Source: Rhodobacteraceae bacterium UBA7436 (lineage in GTDB: Bacteria; Pseudomonadota; Alphaproteobacteria; Rhodobacterales; Rhodobacteraceae). From it: DNA of 35,119 bases. Made by a program: the position numbers and the translations under genes. The notes beneath the pieces are model-generated. The model did no database searches, was not told where the DNA came from, and saw only the letters and a list, made by a program, of their open reading frames with translations. Position 1 is the stretch's first letter; each line of letters begins with the position of its first letter. Shown here one piece after another: positions 8,304 through 15,383 of this stretch. Location: the NCBI GenBank assembly GCA_002478745.1, contig DLQI01000079.1:1-35119 (forward strand), given 5' to 3'.

Positions 8304-8415
8304 GCATTTTAGATCACGTATCTGTGCGCCGAATGTGGCCTGTAAAGGTCCCCAGCCATTGCACCTTTTTGCTGACGTGCTAGCTTTGGACTTAACCAAA
8401 ACATGAGGCGATGCT

Positions 8416-10131
8416 GTGATCCGATTTTTGATGTCTACTGCTGTGGCAATGACTTTTTCCGTCAGCGTCGGCGCGCCTCAAGCGTTTGCGCAAAGTGTAT
8501 CTGGAGCGTATTTGGCCGGGCGTCAGGCAACGTCGCAGAACGATTTCAGCAACGCTTCGACCTATTTTGTTAAAGCGCTTGCGCGCGACCGCACCAATCC
8601 AGAGCTGATGGAGGGTGCCGTTTCGTCGCTTTTGGCGCTAGGTGAAATTCAAAAAGCGGTTCCAATCGCAAAGGCAATCGAACAACTGGAATTACGTAGC
8701 CAAACTGCAAGCATGGTTCTGATCGCTGATTTGGTGATGAACAAGAACTTTGATGGTGTGATTGCACGCGCAGACGACAATGGCGGAATTGGTCCGTTGG
8801 TCGACACGTTGGTATCTGCGTGGGCCAAATTGGGACAAGGCAAAGCAGCTGCTGCCTTTGAAGAATTTGATGTTGTTGCCGAACAGCCAGGGATGTCTGG
8901 CTTTGCGACATATCACAAAGCGATGGCTTTTGCTGTGGTTGGTGATTTTGAAGGGGCCAACAACCTTTTCTCAAGCAGCAATGCTGATGGTGCATCTGCA
9001 ACGCGTCGTGGTGCCATGGCGCGTGCCGAAGTGTTGTCACAGCTTGATCGCAACGCAGATGCGGTGCAATCGCTGCGCCTAGCGTTCGGGGATGCAACTG
9101 ACCCAGAGCTGGATGCACTGCTGGAAGCGCTCGAAGCGGGTACGATGGTTCCATTCACGCATGCAACATCAGCAAGCGATGGTATTGCCGAAGTGTTTTA
9201 CTCCCTTGCGGGGGCTCTACGCGGCGAAGCAGATGCTGACTACACCTTACTGTATGCACGCTTGGCTTATTCATTGCGCACTGACCACATCGATGCATTG
9301 CTGTTAAGCGCCGAATTGCTGGAAGAGCTTGGTCAATTTGATCTGGCAATCGATGCCTATAAAAAAGTTCCAAGAACTGACACCGCATCACATGCCGCTG
9401 AATTGGGACGCGCTGCGGCCTTGCGCAGTTCCGGTAAACCTGACGCCGCGATCGAAGTTTTGGCGCAAATTGCACGCCGTTTTCCGGGTATGGCCATTGT
9501 TCATTCTACACTTGGGGATGCGTTACGTAACCAAGACGAGTTTGTGGATGCTGTGGCGTCCTATGATAGAGCGCTTGAACTGGTCCCTGAGGGGTCAAGG
9601 GGGCGTTGGTTCATCCATTATGCACGCGCAATTGCGCATGAGCGTTTGGACAACTGGGAGCAGGCCGAAGCCGACTTCCGGGCAGCATTGGATTTGAACC
9701 CTGATCATCCTCAGGTTCTAAATTACCTCGGGTATTCCATGGTCGAGAAACAGATTAATTTGGCTGAAGCGTTAGATATGATTGAACGGGCCGTGGCAGC
9801 GCGTCCCGACAGCGGATTTATTGTGGATTCGCTTGGATGGGTTTTATACCGATTGGGTCGTTACGATGAAGCCGTCGCGCACATGGAACGGGCAGTTGAG
9901 TTGATGGCAGTTGATCCAGTTGTGAACGATCACCTGGGCGATGTGTATTGGGCTGTTGGCCGTAAACGCGAAGCTGAGTTTCAATGGAGCCGCGCCTTGT
10001 CCTTTGTGGACCCAACTGAAGTTGATGGCGAAGCCGATCCAGATCGTATGCGCCGTAAATTAGAAATTGGGTTGGATGCCGTATTGCTTGAAGAAGGTGC
10101 AGAACCGCTGAAAGTTGCAAACGATGATTGA
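8416..10131 (+). CDS. Exported or membrane-attached TPR-repeat protein
   Basis: A 571-residue tetratricopeptide-repeat protein. The N-terminus is a signal peptide with a likely cut after AFA (…GAPQAFAQS), so it acts in the periplasm or at the envelope. TPR units are clearest in the C-terminal half: IDAYKKVPRTD, DAVASYDRALELVP, QAEADFRAALDLNPDHP, NYLGYSMVE, EALDMIERAVAARPDSG and EAVAHMERAVELMAVDP. Such repeats bind protein partners, which cannot be named from sequence. The GTG at 8416 is chosen because GAGG lies 7 bases upstream; an ATG five codons later is the alternative. The end overlaps the ispE start by 8 bases, an arrangement that suggests co-expression with ispE. Confidence 0.88.
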   Translation: MIRFLMSTAVAMTFSVSVGAPQAFAQSVSGAYLAGRQATSQNDFSNASTYFVKALARDRTNPELMEGAVSSLLALGEIQKAVPIAKAIEQLELRSQTASMVLIADLVMNKNFDGVIARADDNGGIGPLVDTLVSAWAKLGQGKAAAAFEEFDVVAEQPGMSGFATYHKAMAFAVVGDFEGANNLFSSSNADGASATRRGAMARAEVLSQLDRNADAVQSLRLAFGDATDPELDALLEALEAGTMVPFTHATSASDGIAEVFYSLAGALRGEADADYTLLYARLAYSLRTDHIDALLLSAELLEELGQFDLAIDAYKKVPRTDTASHAAELGRAAALRSSGKPDAAIEVLAQIARRFPGMAIVHSTLGDALRNQDEFVDAVASYDRALELVPEGSRGRWFIHYARAIAHERLDNWEQAEADFRAALDLNPDHPQVLNYLGYSMVEKQINLAEALDMIERAVAARPDSGFIVDSLGWVLYRLGRYDEAVAHMERAVELMAVDPVVNDHLGDVYWAVGRKREAEFQWSRALSFVDPTEVDGEADPDRMRRKLEIGLDAVLLEEGAEPLKVANDD

Positions 10132-10939
10132 AGCCTTCGCACCCGCGAAGATTAATCTTACGCTGCACGTGACCGGCCAGCGCAGTGACGGGTACCATCT
10201 GTTGGACTCACTTGTGGTTTTCGCGGATGTCGGGGACAGACTGACCATTTCACAGGCTAGCGAAACGTCACTCGAGGTCAGTGGACCTTATGCTGCGGGT
10301 GTTCCAACTGATGAAAGCAATCTCGTTTGGAAGGCGGCCTCATCCTGTGGTTTAACAGCTGATATTGCTTTGGAGAAAAACCTACCCAATGCCGCCGGCA
10401 TCGGGGGCGGATCAGCGGATGCTGCGGCGGTGTTGCGCGGTGCAATAGAGCTTGGCTATCAGGTCGATCTGGACGCTGCTTCGTTGGGTGCAGATGTACC
10501 AGTATGTCTGTCTAATGCGCCTCAGCGGATGCAAGGGATCGGAGAGGTTCTCGCGGATGTCATTGGCTTGCCTGAGATGTGGATGGTCTTAGTGAACCCC
10601 CGCGTTGATGTTCCAACCCCAATCGTTTTCTCTGCGCTTGAAACAAAATCAAACTCGGCAATGGAAGATGTTATTCCTAGCTGGGCGGACTTTGGTGCAT
10701 TTTGTCAGTGGCTGGTCAGTCAGCGCAACGATCTTCAATCTCCTGCAATTGCGCTCCGGCCCATTATTGGTGATGCGCTCGCTGCATTGTCTGATGGTGC
10801 AGCCTCGGGCATGTCGGGTTCAGGAGCGACGTGTTTCGGGCTGTATTCATCAGCGAAAGATGCAGTAACGGCTGCACAACGTATTCAACGGGCCCATCCC
10901 GAGTGGTGGGTCACTGACGCTAAAGTTTTAGAAACTTAG
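10124..10939 (+). CDS. ispE: 4-diphosphocytidyl-2-C-methyl-D-erythritol kinase IspE
   Basis: IspE phosphorylates CDP-methylerythritol in the non-mevalonate (MEP) isoprenoid pathway. The 271-residue protein begins with the family opening FAPAKINLTLHV, including Lys9. It has the GHMP-kinase ATP loop PNAAGIGGGSADAAA (89-103), catalytic Asp125 in LGADVPVCL, and a C-terminal SGMSGSGATCFGLY glycine-rich motif. The ATG at 10124 is preferred over a TTG three codons earlier because family members start close to FAPAKINL. It overlaps the end of the TPR gene and its stop overlaps that of the convergent polyprenyl synthase gene, which works downstream in the same isoprenoid supply line. It is slightly short for the family, through a brief helix region near residues 105-120. 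Confidence 0.95.
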   Translation: MIEAFAPAKINLTLHVTGQRSDGYHLLDSLVVFADVGDRLTISQASETSLEVSGPYAAGVPTDESNLVWKAASSCGLTADIALEKNLPNAAGIGGGSADAAAVLRGAIELGYQVDLDAASLGADVPVCLSNAPQRMQGIGEVLADVIGLPEMWMVLVNPRVDVPTPIVFSALETKSNSAMEDVIPSWADFGAFCQWLVSQRNDLQSPAIALRPIIGDALAALSDGAASGMSGSGATCFGLYSSAKDAVTAAQRIQRAHPEWWVTDAKVLET

Positions 10940-11937
10940 TTGATGCGTTCTACAACGTAGTCGGCCAAATCAATCAGCATCTGTTTGACTGGGTGGTCAG
11001 GCAATGACGCGATTGCAGCCGTACTTTTCGCAGCCCATTCAATTGCCTCATCACGCGTGTCGGTCAACGCGCCATGTTTGTTCAACAATGAAAGCGCAGT
11101 TTCGAGGTCGCCCTGTTCTTGCTGGCCTCTTTCGATTGTCCGCTTCCAAAAGGCATGTTCTTCAGGATCAGCTTTTGAGATTGCCTTGATCACAGGCAAC
11201 GTCAGTTTGCGCTCACGGAAATCGTCGCCGATATTTTTGCCAGTTGCGGCAGATTGTCCTTGATAATCTAGGAGGTCGTCAACGATTTGGAAGGCGATGC
11301 CCAAAGCGTCGCCATAGTCAAACAGTGCTTTTACCAATTTTTCATCAGCGCCAGCAATCACGCCACCAACTTCGGTAGCCGCTGAAAACAAGGCTGCCGT
11401 TTTGCCACGTACGATTTGTAAGTAAGTGGCCTCTGTCGTTGCGATGTCGCGGGCCGCTGTGAGTTGTAGCACCTCGCCCTCTGCAATTGTTGCGGATGCA
11501 TTGGCCAAGATATCCAAGACGCGCATCGATCCTGTTTCCACCATTAACTGGAATGAACGCGAAAATAGGTAGTCGCCAACCAAAACAGAAGATTGGTTGT
11601 CCCACAAAAGGTTTGCGGTTGGGCGACCACGGCGTTGTGCGCTTTCGTCAACAACATCGTCGTGCAGCAATGTGGCAGTGTGAATGAACTCTACAGTAGC
11701 GGCCAAATGGATGTGAAACGGGCCGTCATATCCGCACATCTTGGCTGCAGCCAACGTGAGCATGGGGCGCAAGCGCTTACCACCCGCTTCAACCAAATGC
11801 GCCGTTACTTCTGGAATGCGAGGCGCGTGCTCTGATGCCATGCGCGCCCGGATCAATGTGTTCACTGCAACCAAGTCGTCAGCCAAATAAGCAGCCATTT
11901 GGTCGTGTGGTTTTTGCTGTGAACTTGTATTGGCCAT
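10936..11937 (-). CDS. Long-chain polyprenyl diphosphate synthase (quinone side chain)
   Basis: This enzyme adds isopentenyl units to a short allylic diphosphate to make the C40-C50 tail of ubiquinone. The 333-residue protein has GGKRLRPML (52-60), the first aspartate-rich motif DDVVD (93-97), the following RRGRPTAN, and the second motif DDLLD (220-224) with GKNIGDDFRERKLTLPVI. Product length (octaprenyl, decaprenyl or other) cannot be fixed from the sequence. The start at 11937 has GGGGA about 8 bases upstream; the frame is open further upstream to 11976 but without such a site. Its stop overlaps that of ispE on the other strand. Only 57 bases separate it from the divergent DUF2007 gene. Confidence 0.93.
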   Translation of the reverse strand: MANTSSQQKPHDQMAAYLADDLVAVNTLIRARMASEHAPRIPEVTAHLVEAGGKRLRPMLTLAAAKMCGYDGPFHIHLAATVEFIHTATLLHDDVVDESAQRRGRPTANLLWDNQSSVLVGDYLFSRSFQLMVETGSMRVLDILANASATIAEGEVLQLTAARDIATTEATYLQIVRGKTAALFSAATEVGGVIAGADEKLVKALFDYGDALGIAFQIVDDLLDYQGQSAATGKNIGDDFRERKLTLPVIKAISKADPEEHAFWKRTIERGQQEQGDLETALSLLNKHGALTDTRDEAIEWAAKSTAAIASLPDHPVKQMLIDLADYVVERIN

Positions 11938-11994
11938 CTGATATCCCCGCGCGGCCCCTCGACTGTAGAGCAGCATGTCATTACATAGTATTTC

Positions 11995-12210
11995 ATGAAG
12001 GAATTATTACGCAGCACCGACCCAACGATTATTGCCTTTGCCACGGCCCTTCTGTCTGGGGAGGATATAGCTTGCTTTCAAATGGACGTAAATATGAGCG
12101 TTCTGGAAGGTGGGATTGGAATCTTCCCGCGTCGACTGATGGTCCGTCCCGATGATCATGAGTTGGCAGTCACAATTATGTCTGACAATGAAATTCCGCT
12201 GGGTATATGA
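11995..12210 (+). CDS. DUF2007 small protein
   Basis: A 71-residue soluble protein of the DUF2007 family, sometimes described as putative signal-transducing proteins without a proven role. The recognisable core is MKELLRSTDPTIIAFATALL followed by MSVLEGGIGIFPRRLMV. It is coupled by an ATGA overlap to the methyltransferase gene behind it. No Shine-Dalgarno sequence is visible in the bases before the ATG, so the mRNA may be leaderless or weakly translated. It faces the polyprenyl synthase gene across a 57-base gap that must hold both promoters. Confidence 0.85.
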   Translation: MKELLRSTDPTIIAFATALLSGEDIACFQMDVNMSVLEGGIGIFPRRLMVRPDDHELAVTIMSDNEIPLGI

Positions 12211-12944
12211 TTGAATCTGATGATCTGACAAAAGACGCCTTTTTAGGTGGTAAAGTTCAGTTATTGCAACCAAAATTGGGATACAGAGCCGGCGTTGATC
12301 CTGTTTTTTTGGCCGCAACCGTTACGGCCCATGAGGGGGAAACCGTTCTGGATCTGGGGTGCGGGGTAGGCGCTGCGGCATTATGTCTTGGGGCGCGAAT
12401 TCCAAACTTAAAATTGACAGGTGTTGAGCGCCAACCAGAATATGCCGAGCTGGCGCGAAGAAATGGCCTTGAAACCGTTTGTGCCGATATCGCTAATCTT
12501 CCTGACGAGATCCGCCAACAACAATTTCACCACGTACTTGCCAACCCACCTTACTATGATCGCAACGCGAGCGTTGCAGCGCGTAATATTGGCCGCGAAG
12601 AAGCGTTGGGCGAAGATACACCGCTGTCTACCTGGATGAAGGCGGCTGCAAAACGCCTCAAGCCAAAAGGGTTCGTTCACGTGATCCATCGCGCAGAGCG
12701 ATTAGTTGATTTATTGGCGGCCCTCCCGTCGGACGTAGGGAGTGTGCAGGTTTTACCTCTTACTCCGCGGATTGGGCGCAAGGCTGAATTGATCATATTG
12801 CGTGCCAAAAAAGATGGACGCGCTGCATTTGAATTACTTTCGCCGTGCATTTTACACCGTGGCGAAAAGCATGAGCGCGATGGGGACAGCTACATGCCTG
12901 AAATCAAATCGGTTTTGCGTGATGGTGCTGGGTTAAGGTTTTAA
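12207..12944 (+). CDS. TrmN6-like tRNA (adenine-N6)-methyltransferase
   Basis: A 245-residue class I methyltransferase. The SAM-binding motif is VLDLGCGVGAAAL (48-60) and the catalytic NPPY motif is at 113-116, the signature of enzymes that methylate exocyclic amino groups of adenine. The N-terminal LLQPKLGYRAGVDPVFLAA segment matches the TrmN6 (YfiC) group, which modifies A37 of tRNA-Val in Escherichia coli. The exact tRNA target here is inferred. It starts inside the DUF2007 stop codon (ATGA), so the two are co-translated. The final TTAA of the gene forms half of a TTAA-N7-TTAA motif. Confidence 0.87.
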   Translation: MIESDDLTKDAFLGGKVQLLQPKLGYRAGVDPVFLAATVTAHEGETVLDLGCGVGAAALCLGARIPNLKLTGVERQPEYAELARRNGLETVCADIANLPDEIRQQQFHHVLANPPYYDRNASVAARNIGREEALGEDTPLSTWMKAAAKRLKPKGFVHVIHRAERLVDLLAALPSDVGSVQVLPLTPRIGRKAELIILRAKKDGRAAFELLSPCILHRGEKHERDGDSYMPEIKSVLRDGAGLRF

Positions 12945-12955
12945 CCGGTCGTTAA
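12941..12955. promoter_or_regulatory. Candidate CtrA box
   Basis: TTAA-CCGGTCG-TTAA matches the alphaproteobacterial CtrA consensus TTAA-N7-TTAA. It overlaps the methyltransferase stop and lies about 90 bases upstream of the ydcH-like gene. A match of this length can occur by chance in a window this size. Confidence 0.35.
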
Positions 12956-13047
12956 GCGCGAATATGCTCATACTGTAGCTGCAGCGTGACAGAATGGATT
13001 TTTCGTGGTTCACTCAAATCACGCACTTTATCAGCAAGGAGGATTGA

Positions 13048-13212
13048 ATGAGCTTAAACTCGCATCTGGAAGAACTGAAAAGAAAGCACTCCACTCTCAG
13101 TCACGCGGTAGAATTAGCGCAGCGCGCGCCCGCCAGCGATGACATCGAAGTGGCGAGTATGAAGAAACAAAAGCTTCGACTTAAAGAACAAATTTCGCGA
13201 TTATCAAGCTAA
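13048..13212 (+). CDS. YdcH family (DUF465) small protein
   Basis: A 54-residue protein (MSLNSHLEELKRKHSTLS at the start, IEVASMKKQKLRLKEQISRL near the end) that fits the YdcH/DUF465 family of short helical-hairpin proteins. Their function is unknown. It has an excellent ribosome site, AAGGAGG, 6-7 bases before the ATG, and a hairpin terminator 8 bases after its stop. The gene therefore looks like a genuine, well-expressed unit despite its size. Two helices with heptad-like leucines suggest dimer formation. A candidate CtrA box lies upstream. Confidence 0.88.
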   Translation: MSLNSHLEELKRKHSTLSHAVELAQRAPASDDIEVASMKKQKLRLKEQISRLSS

Positions 13213-13220
13213 TCTAAGTT

Positions 13221-13248
13221 TGGCGCGGTTGCATAGGCGATTGCGCCA
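13221..13248. terminator. Terminator between ydcH-like and lysR genes
   Basis: Bases 13221-13232 pair with 13237-13248 as a 12-bp stem with three G-U pairs and an ATAG loop, followed by CTTTTC. It ends the plus-strand small gene and may also serve the convergent lysR gene. Confidence 0.7.
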
Positions 13249-13253
13249 CTTTT

Positions 13254-14195
13254 CTAACGTTTTTTGCCAACGGGGATAATTTTTAGCCCGGCAGTTATGT
13301 CAGCGGTCTTACTTATTTCCGCAATCATCCATTCACGGAATGCTTTGATTTTTGGCTGATCCTCGACGCCATCAGTGCATAAGAACCTAAAGCGTGCCCC
13401 CGTGCCCAATGCAGTTTTAAAGGGCATAACCAATCTGCCTTCAGAAATTTCCTTCACAACGAATGCACGTCTGCCTAGTACTATGCCGGCACCTGCAAGT
13501 GCCGCATCAACGGCATGGTCGCCCTGTGAAAATTGCACGCCGTGAATCTCGCCGATATTTACGTTCATTGCCGCGAACCACTCAGACCAGCCTGCAGGTG
13601 GGTCTAAGAAGTCGACACTATGATCGATGATAAGTGGTGCTTTTGCGAGGCTCTGTGGTGTTGGAAATTGCATCGCCAATTCGGGCGTCATGACCGGCGC
13701 AACCCATTCCTCAGCTAAGGGCATAGAAAATAGTCCGTCGTCGGTGCCGTAACCAAAACGCACGGCCACGTCGATTCCGTCACGGCTAAAGTCCATCATG
13801 CGAAGTGATGCCGAAAACCTGAGTTCGATTTCGGGGTGTGCCTGCGCGAATTTGAACAATCTTGGAGCAAGCCATTTGGCCGTGAATGCAGGGCCTGCTG
13901 TTACGTTAAGCGTTTCGTTGTCTTGCAGACGTTCTGTTGATCGCCAGGCTGCTGCCAAGGTTTGAAACCCGTCTTTGACGCCGGGTGCCAAGACTTTGCC
14001 AGCTTCGGTCAATTCAACGGCGCGATTGAGTCGACGGAAAAGGGGGCTGCCCAAGTGTTCCTCTAATGCTTTGATTTGATAGCTGAGCGCGGCAGGTGTG
14101 ACGTGCAATTCATCCGCAGCCTTGGCAAAGGACATGTGGCGCGCGGCGGCATCGAATGCGCGGAGTGCTGTGAGGGGAGGGAGACGTTCTACCAT
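13254..14195 (-). CDS. LysR-family transcriptional regulator, GcvA type
   Basis: A 313-residue LysR-type regulator. The N-terminal winged helix-turn-helix is clear (LPPLTALRAFDAAARHMSFA, then AADELHVTPAALSYQIKALE). The effector-binding domain holds FTAKWLAPRLFKF, the pattern of the GcvA/AmpR subgroup. Such proteins usually control their own gene and a divergent one through T-N11-A sites. Here the divergent partner is a 39-residue small gene, and two inverted repeats lie between them. The effector is unknown. No strong Shine-Dalgarno site is seen before the ATG, which fits the low expression usual for a regulator. Confidence 0.92.
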   Translation of the reverse strand: MVERLPPLTALRAFDAAARHMSFAKAADELHVTPAALSYQIKALEEHLGSPLFRRLNRAVELTEAGKVLAPGVKDGFQTLAAAWRSTERLQDNETLNVTAGPAFTAKWLAPRLFKFAQAHPEIELRFSASLRMMDFSRDGIDVAVRFGYGTDDGLFSMPLAEEWVAPVMTPELAMQFPTPQSLAKAPLIIDHSVDFLDPPAGWSEWFAAMNVNIGEIHGVQFSQGDHAVDAALAGAGIVLGRRAFVVKEISEGRLVMPFKTALGTGARFRFLCTDGVEDQPKIKAFREWMIAEISKTADITAGLKIIPVGKKR

Positions 14196-14196
14196 A

Positions 14197-14223
14197 ATTC
14201 AGTTTAATACAGCTTAACTGAAT
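14197..14223. promoter_or_regulatory. Inverted repeat at the lysR start, candidate operator
   Basis: ATTCAGTT (14197-14204) and AACTGAAT (14216-14223) form perfect 8-base arms around 11 bases, beginning 1 base upstream of the lysR start codon. The position suits autorepression by the LysR protein. The centre also carries TTAA-N6-TTAA. Confidence 0.5.
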
Positions 14224-14239
14224 GGATGAAAAGTCTCGT

Positions 14240-14268
14240 TTGTCAGCATGTTTTTTAGGGAGCATACT
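14240..14268 (+). promoter_or_regulatory. Sigma70-type promoter of the small gene
   Basis: TTGTCA at 14240-14245 and CATACT at 14263-14268 are separated by 17 bases. Transcription would start near 14275 and give a leader of about 33 bases before the ATG at 14308. Confidence 0.6.
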
Positions 14269-14276
14269 GGTGTCAG

Positions 14277-14291
14277 ATCAGAAAAACTGAT
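14277..14291. promoter_or_regulatory. Second inverted repeat, LysR-type T-N11-A site
   Basis: ATCAG (14277-14281) and CTGAT (14287-14291) are symmetric around AAAAA. The T-N11-A spacing within it fits a LysR-type site. It lies just after the predicted start point of the small gene, where a bound regulator would block transcription. Confidence 0.45.
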
Positions 14292-14307
14292 GAAAAGGAT
14301 TATAAAA

Positions 14308-14427
14308 ATGTTTGAAGTATCTTCACACGCGGATGTTCAACAAGGAATCAAAGCGGCACATGCAAGCCGCGCGCTGGCTGTAGAGGCGGCATGGAATTGG
14401 TTGTTTGGCAAGAAATCTTCCCGCTGA
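14308..14427 (+). CDS. 39-residue small protein gene divergent from lysR
   Basis: A short open frame coding for MFEVSSHADVQQGIKAAHAS and then RALAVEAAWNWLFGKKSSR. I do not recognise a named family; the helical middle and the basic W/F-rich tail recall short DUF1127-like proteins, but this is only a resemblance. Support for a real gene: an AAAAGGA ribosome site 10 bases before the ATG, a well-spaced promoter upstream, two inverted repeats between it and the divergent LysR gene, and a strong terminator 30 bases after the stop. Together these outline a transcript of about 210 bases. It could also act as a regulatory RNA that happens to encode a peptide. Confidence 0.6.
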   Translation: MFEVSSHADVQQGIKAAHASRALAVEAAWNWLFGKKSSR

Positions 14428-14456
14428 AAGATCGCTACCTTCTTACGGGATAAGCA

Positions 14457-14486
14457 AAGGCCGATCTGTGGAAACGGATCGGCCTT
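14457..14486. terminator. Bidirectional terminator between small gene and phaB
   Basis: AAGGCCGATCTGT (14457-14469) pairs with ACGGATCGGCCTT (14474-14486) around GGAA, a 13-bp stem with one G-U pair. It lies between the ends of two convergent genes and can serve both. Confidence 0.85.
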
Positions 14487-14505
14487 ATTCTATTTGAAAT
14501 GCCGG

Positions 14506-15228
14506 TCAGACGAAGAACTGGCCGCCGTTGGCCGTAATAGTAGAACCATTGATAAAACTGGCATCGTCGGATGCAAGAAACGCAACGCATCGCGCAATCT
14601 CTTCGGGTTCGCCCAATCGTCCAGTTGGAATTTGTGCGACGATACTATCACGTACTTTCTCCGGCACGGCCTTCACCATATCAGTTGCGATGTAACCGGG
14701 GCAAATCGCATTTGCCGTTATGCCCGCGCGCGCGCCTTCCTGTGCCAATGACTTAACAATCCCTAAATCACCTGCTTTGGTCGCCGCGTAATTAACTTGA
14801 GCAAACTGGCCCTTCTGACCGTTAATCGAGCTAATAACGATTACACGGCCGAATTTACGTTCACGCATCCCATTCCACAGCGGATGAACGGTGTTGAAGA
14901 CGCCATTTAGATTCGTGTCGACAACCTCATGCCACTGTTGGGGTGTCATTTTATGAAATGGAGCATCGCGGGTGATGCCTGCGTTTGCGACGACAACATC
15001 AATTGGACCTAGGTCTGCTTCGACTTGTGCAGTACCTGCAGCGCTTTCATTATAGTCTGCCACATTCCACTTATAGCTTTTGATGCCTGTTTCGTCAGTG
15101 AACTTGGCGGCAGCGTCATCGTTGCCGGCGTACGTGGCGGCTACAGTGTAGCCAGCATCTTTTAGCGCAATTGAAATCGCAGCGCCGATTCCTCGGGAGC
15201 CGCCTGTAACTAGGGCAACACGTGACAT
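14506..15228 (-). CDS. phaB: Acetoacetyl-CoA reductase PhaB
   Basis: PhaB reduces acetoacetyl-CoA to (R)-3-hydroxybutyryl-CoA with NADPH, the second step of polyhydroxybutyrate synthesis. The 240-residue short-chain dehydrogenase has the cofactor motif GGSRGIG (9-15), NAG near residue 82 and the catalytic set Ser134, Tyr147 and Lys151 in the segment ISSINGQKGQFAQVNYAATK. The INGQKGQF wording is specific to PhaB within this large superfamily. The ATG at 15228 is chosen because AGGAGA lies about 8 bases upstream; an upstream in-frame start at 15255 lacks this. It lies downstream of phaA, but with a strong terminator in between. Confidence 0.95.
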   Translation of the reverse strand: MSRVALVTGGSRGIGAAISIALKDAGYTVAATYAGNDDAAAKFTDETGIKSYKWNVADYNESAAGTAQVEADLGPIDVVVANAGITRDAPFHKMTPQQWHEVVDTNLNGVFNTVHPLWNGMRERKFGRVIVISSINGQKGQFAQVNYAATKAGDLGIVKSLAQEGARAGITANAICPGYIATDMVKAVPEKVRDSIVAQIPTGRLGEPEEIARCVAFLASDDASFINGSTITANGGQFFV

Positions 15229-15339
15229 TATAAATCTCCTAAATCCATCTCGCAATCTAATTACAAAATAAAATTCATATTAGCAATATAATTACGTGTT
15301 GAAATTTATTGATTTATTAAGATATTGTTTAAAAACAAA

Positions 15340-15364
15340 AAAGGCGGGACATTGGCCCGCCTTT
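15340..15364 (-). terminator. Terminator between phaA and phaB
   Basis: AAAGGCGGG (15340-15348) pairs with CCCGCCTTT (15356-15364). In the phaA direction the stem runs into TTTTTTGTTTTT, a strong U-tract. It lies 20 bases after the phaA stop. Confidence 0.9.
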
Positions 15365-15383
15365 CCTGTGAATTTTAAAGTGC

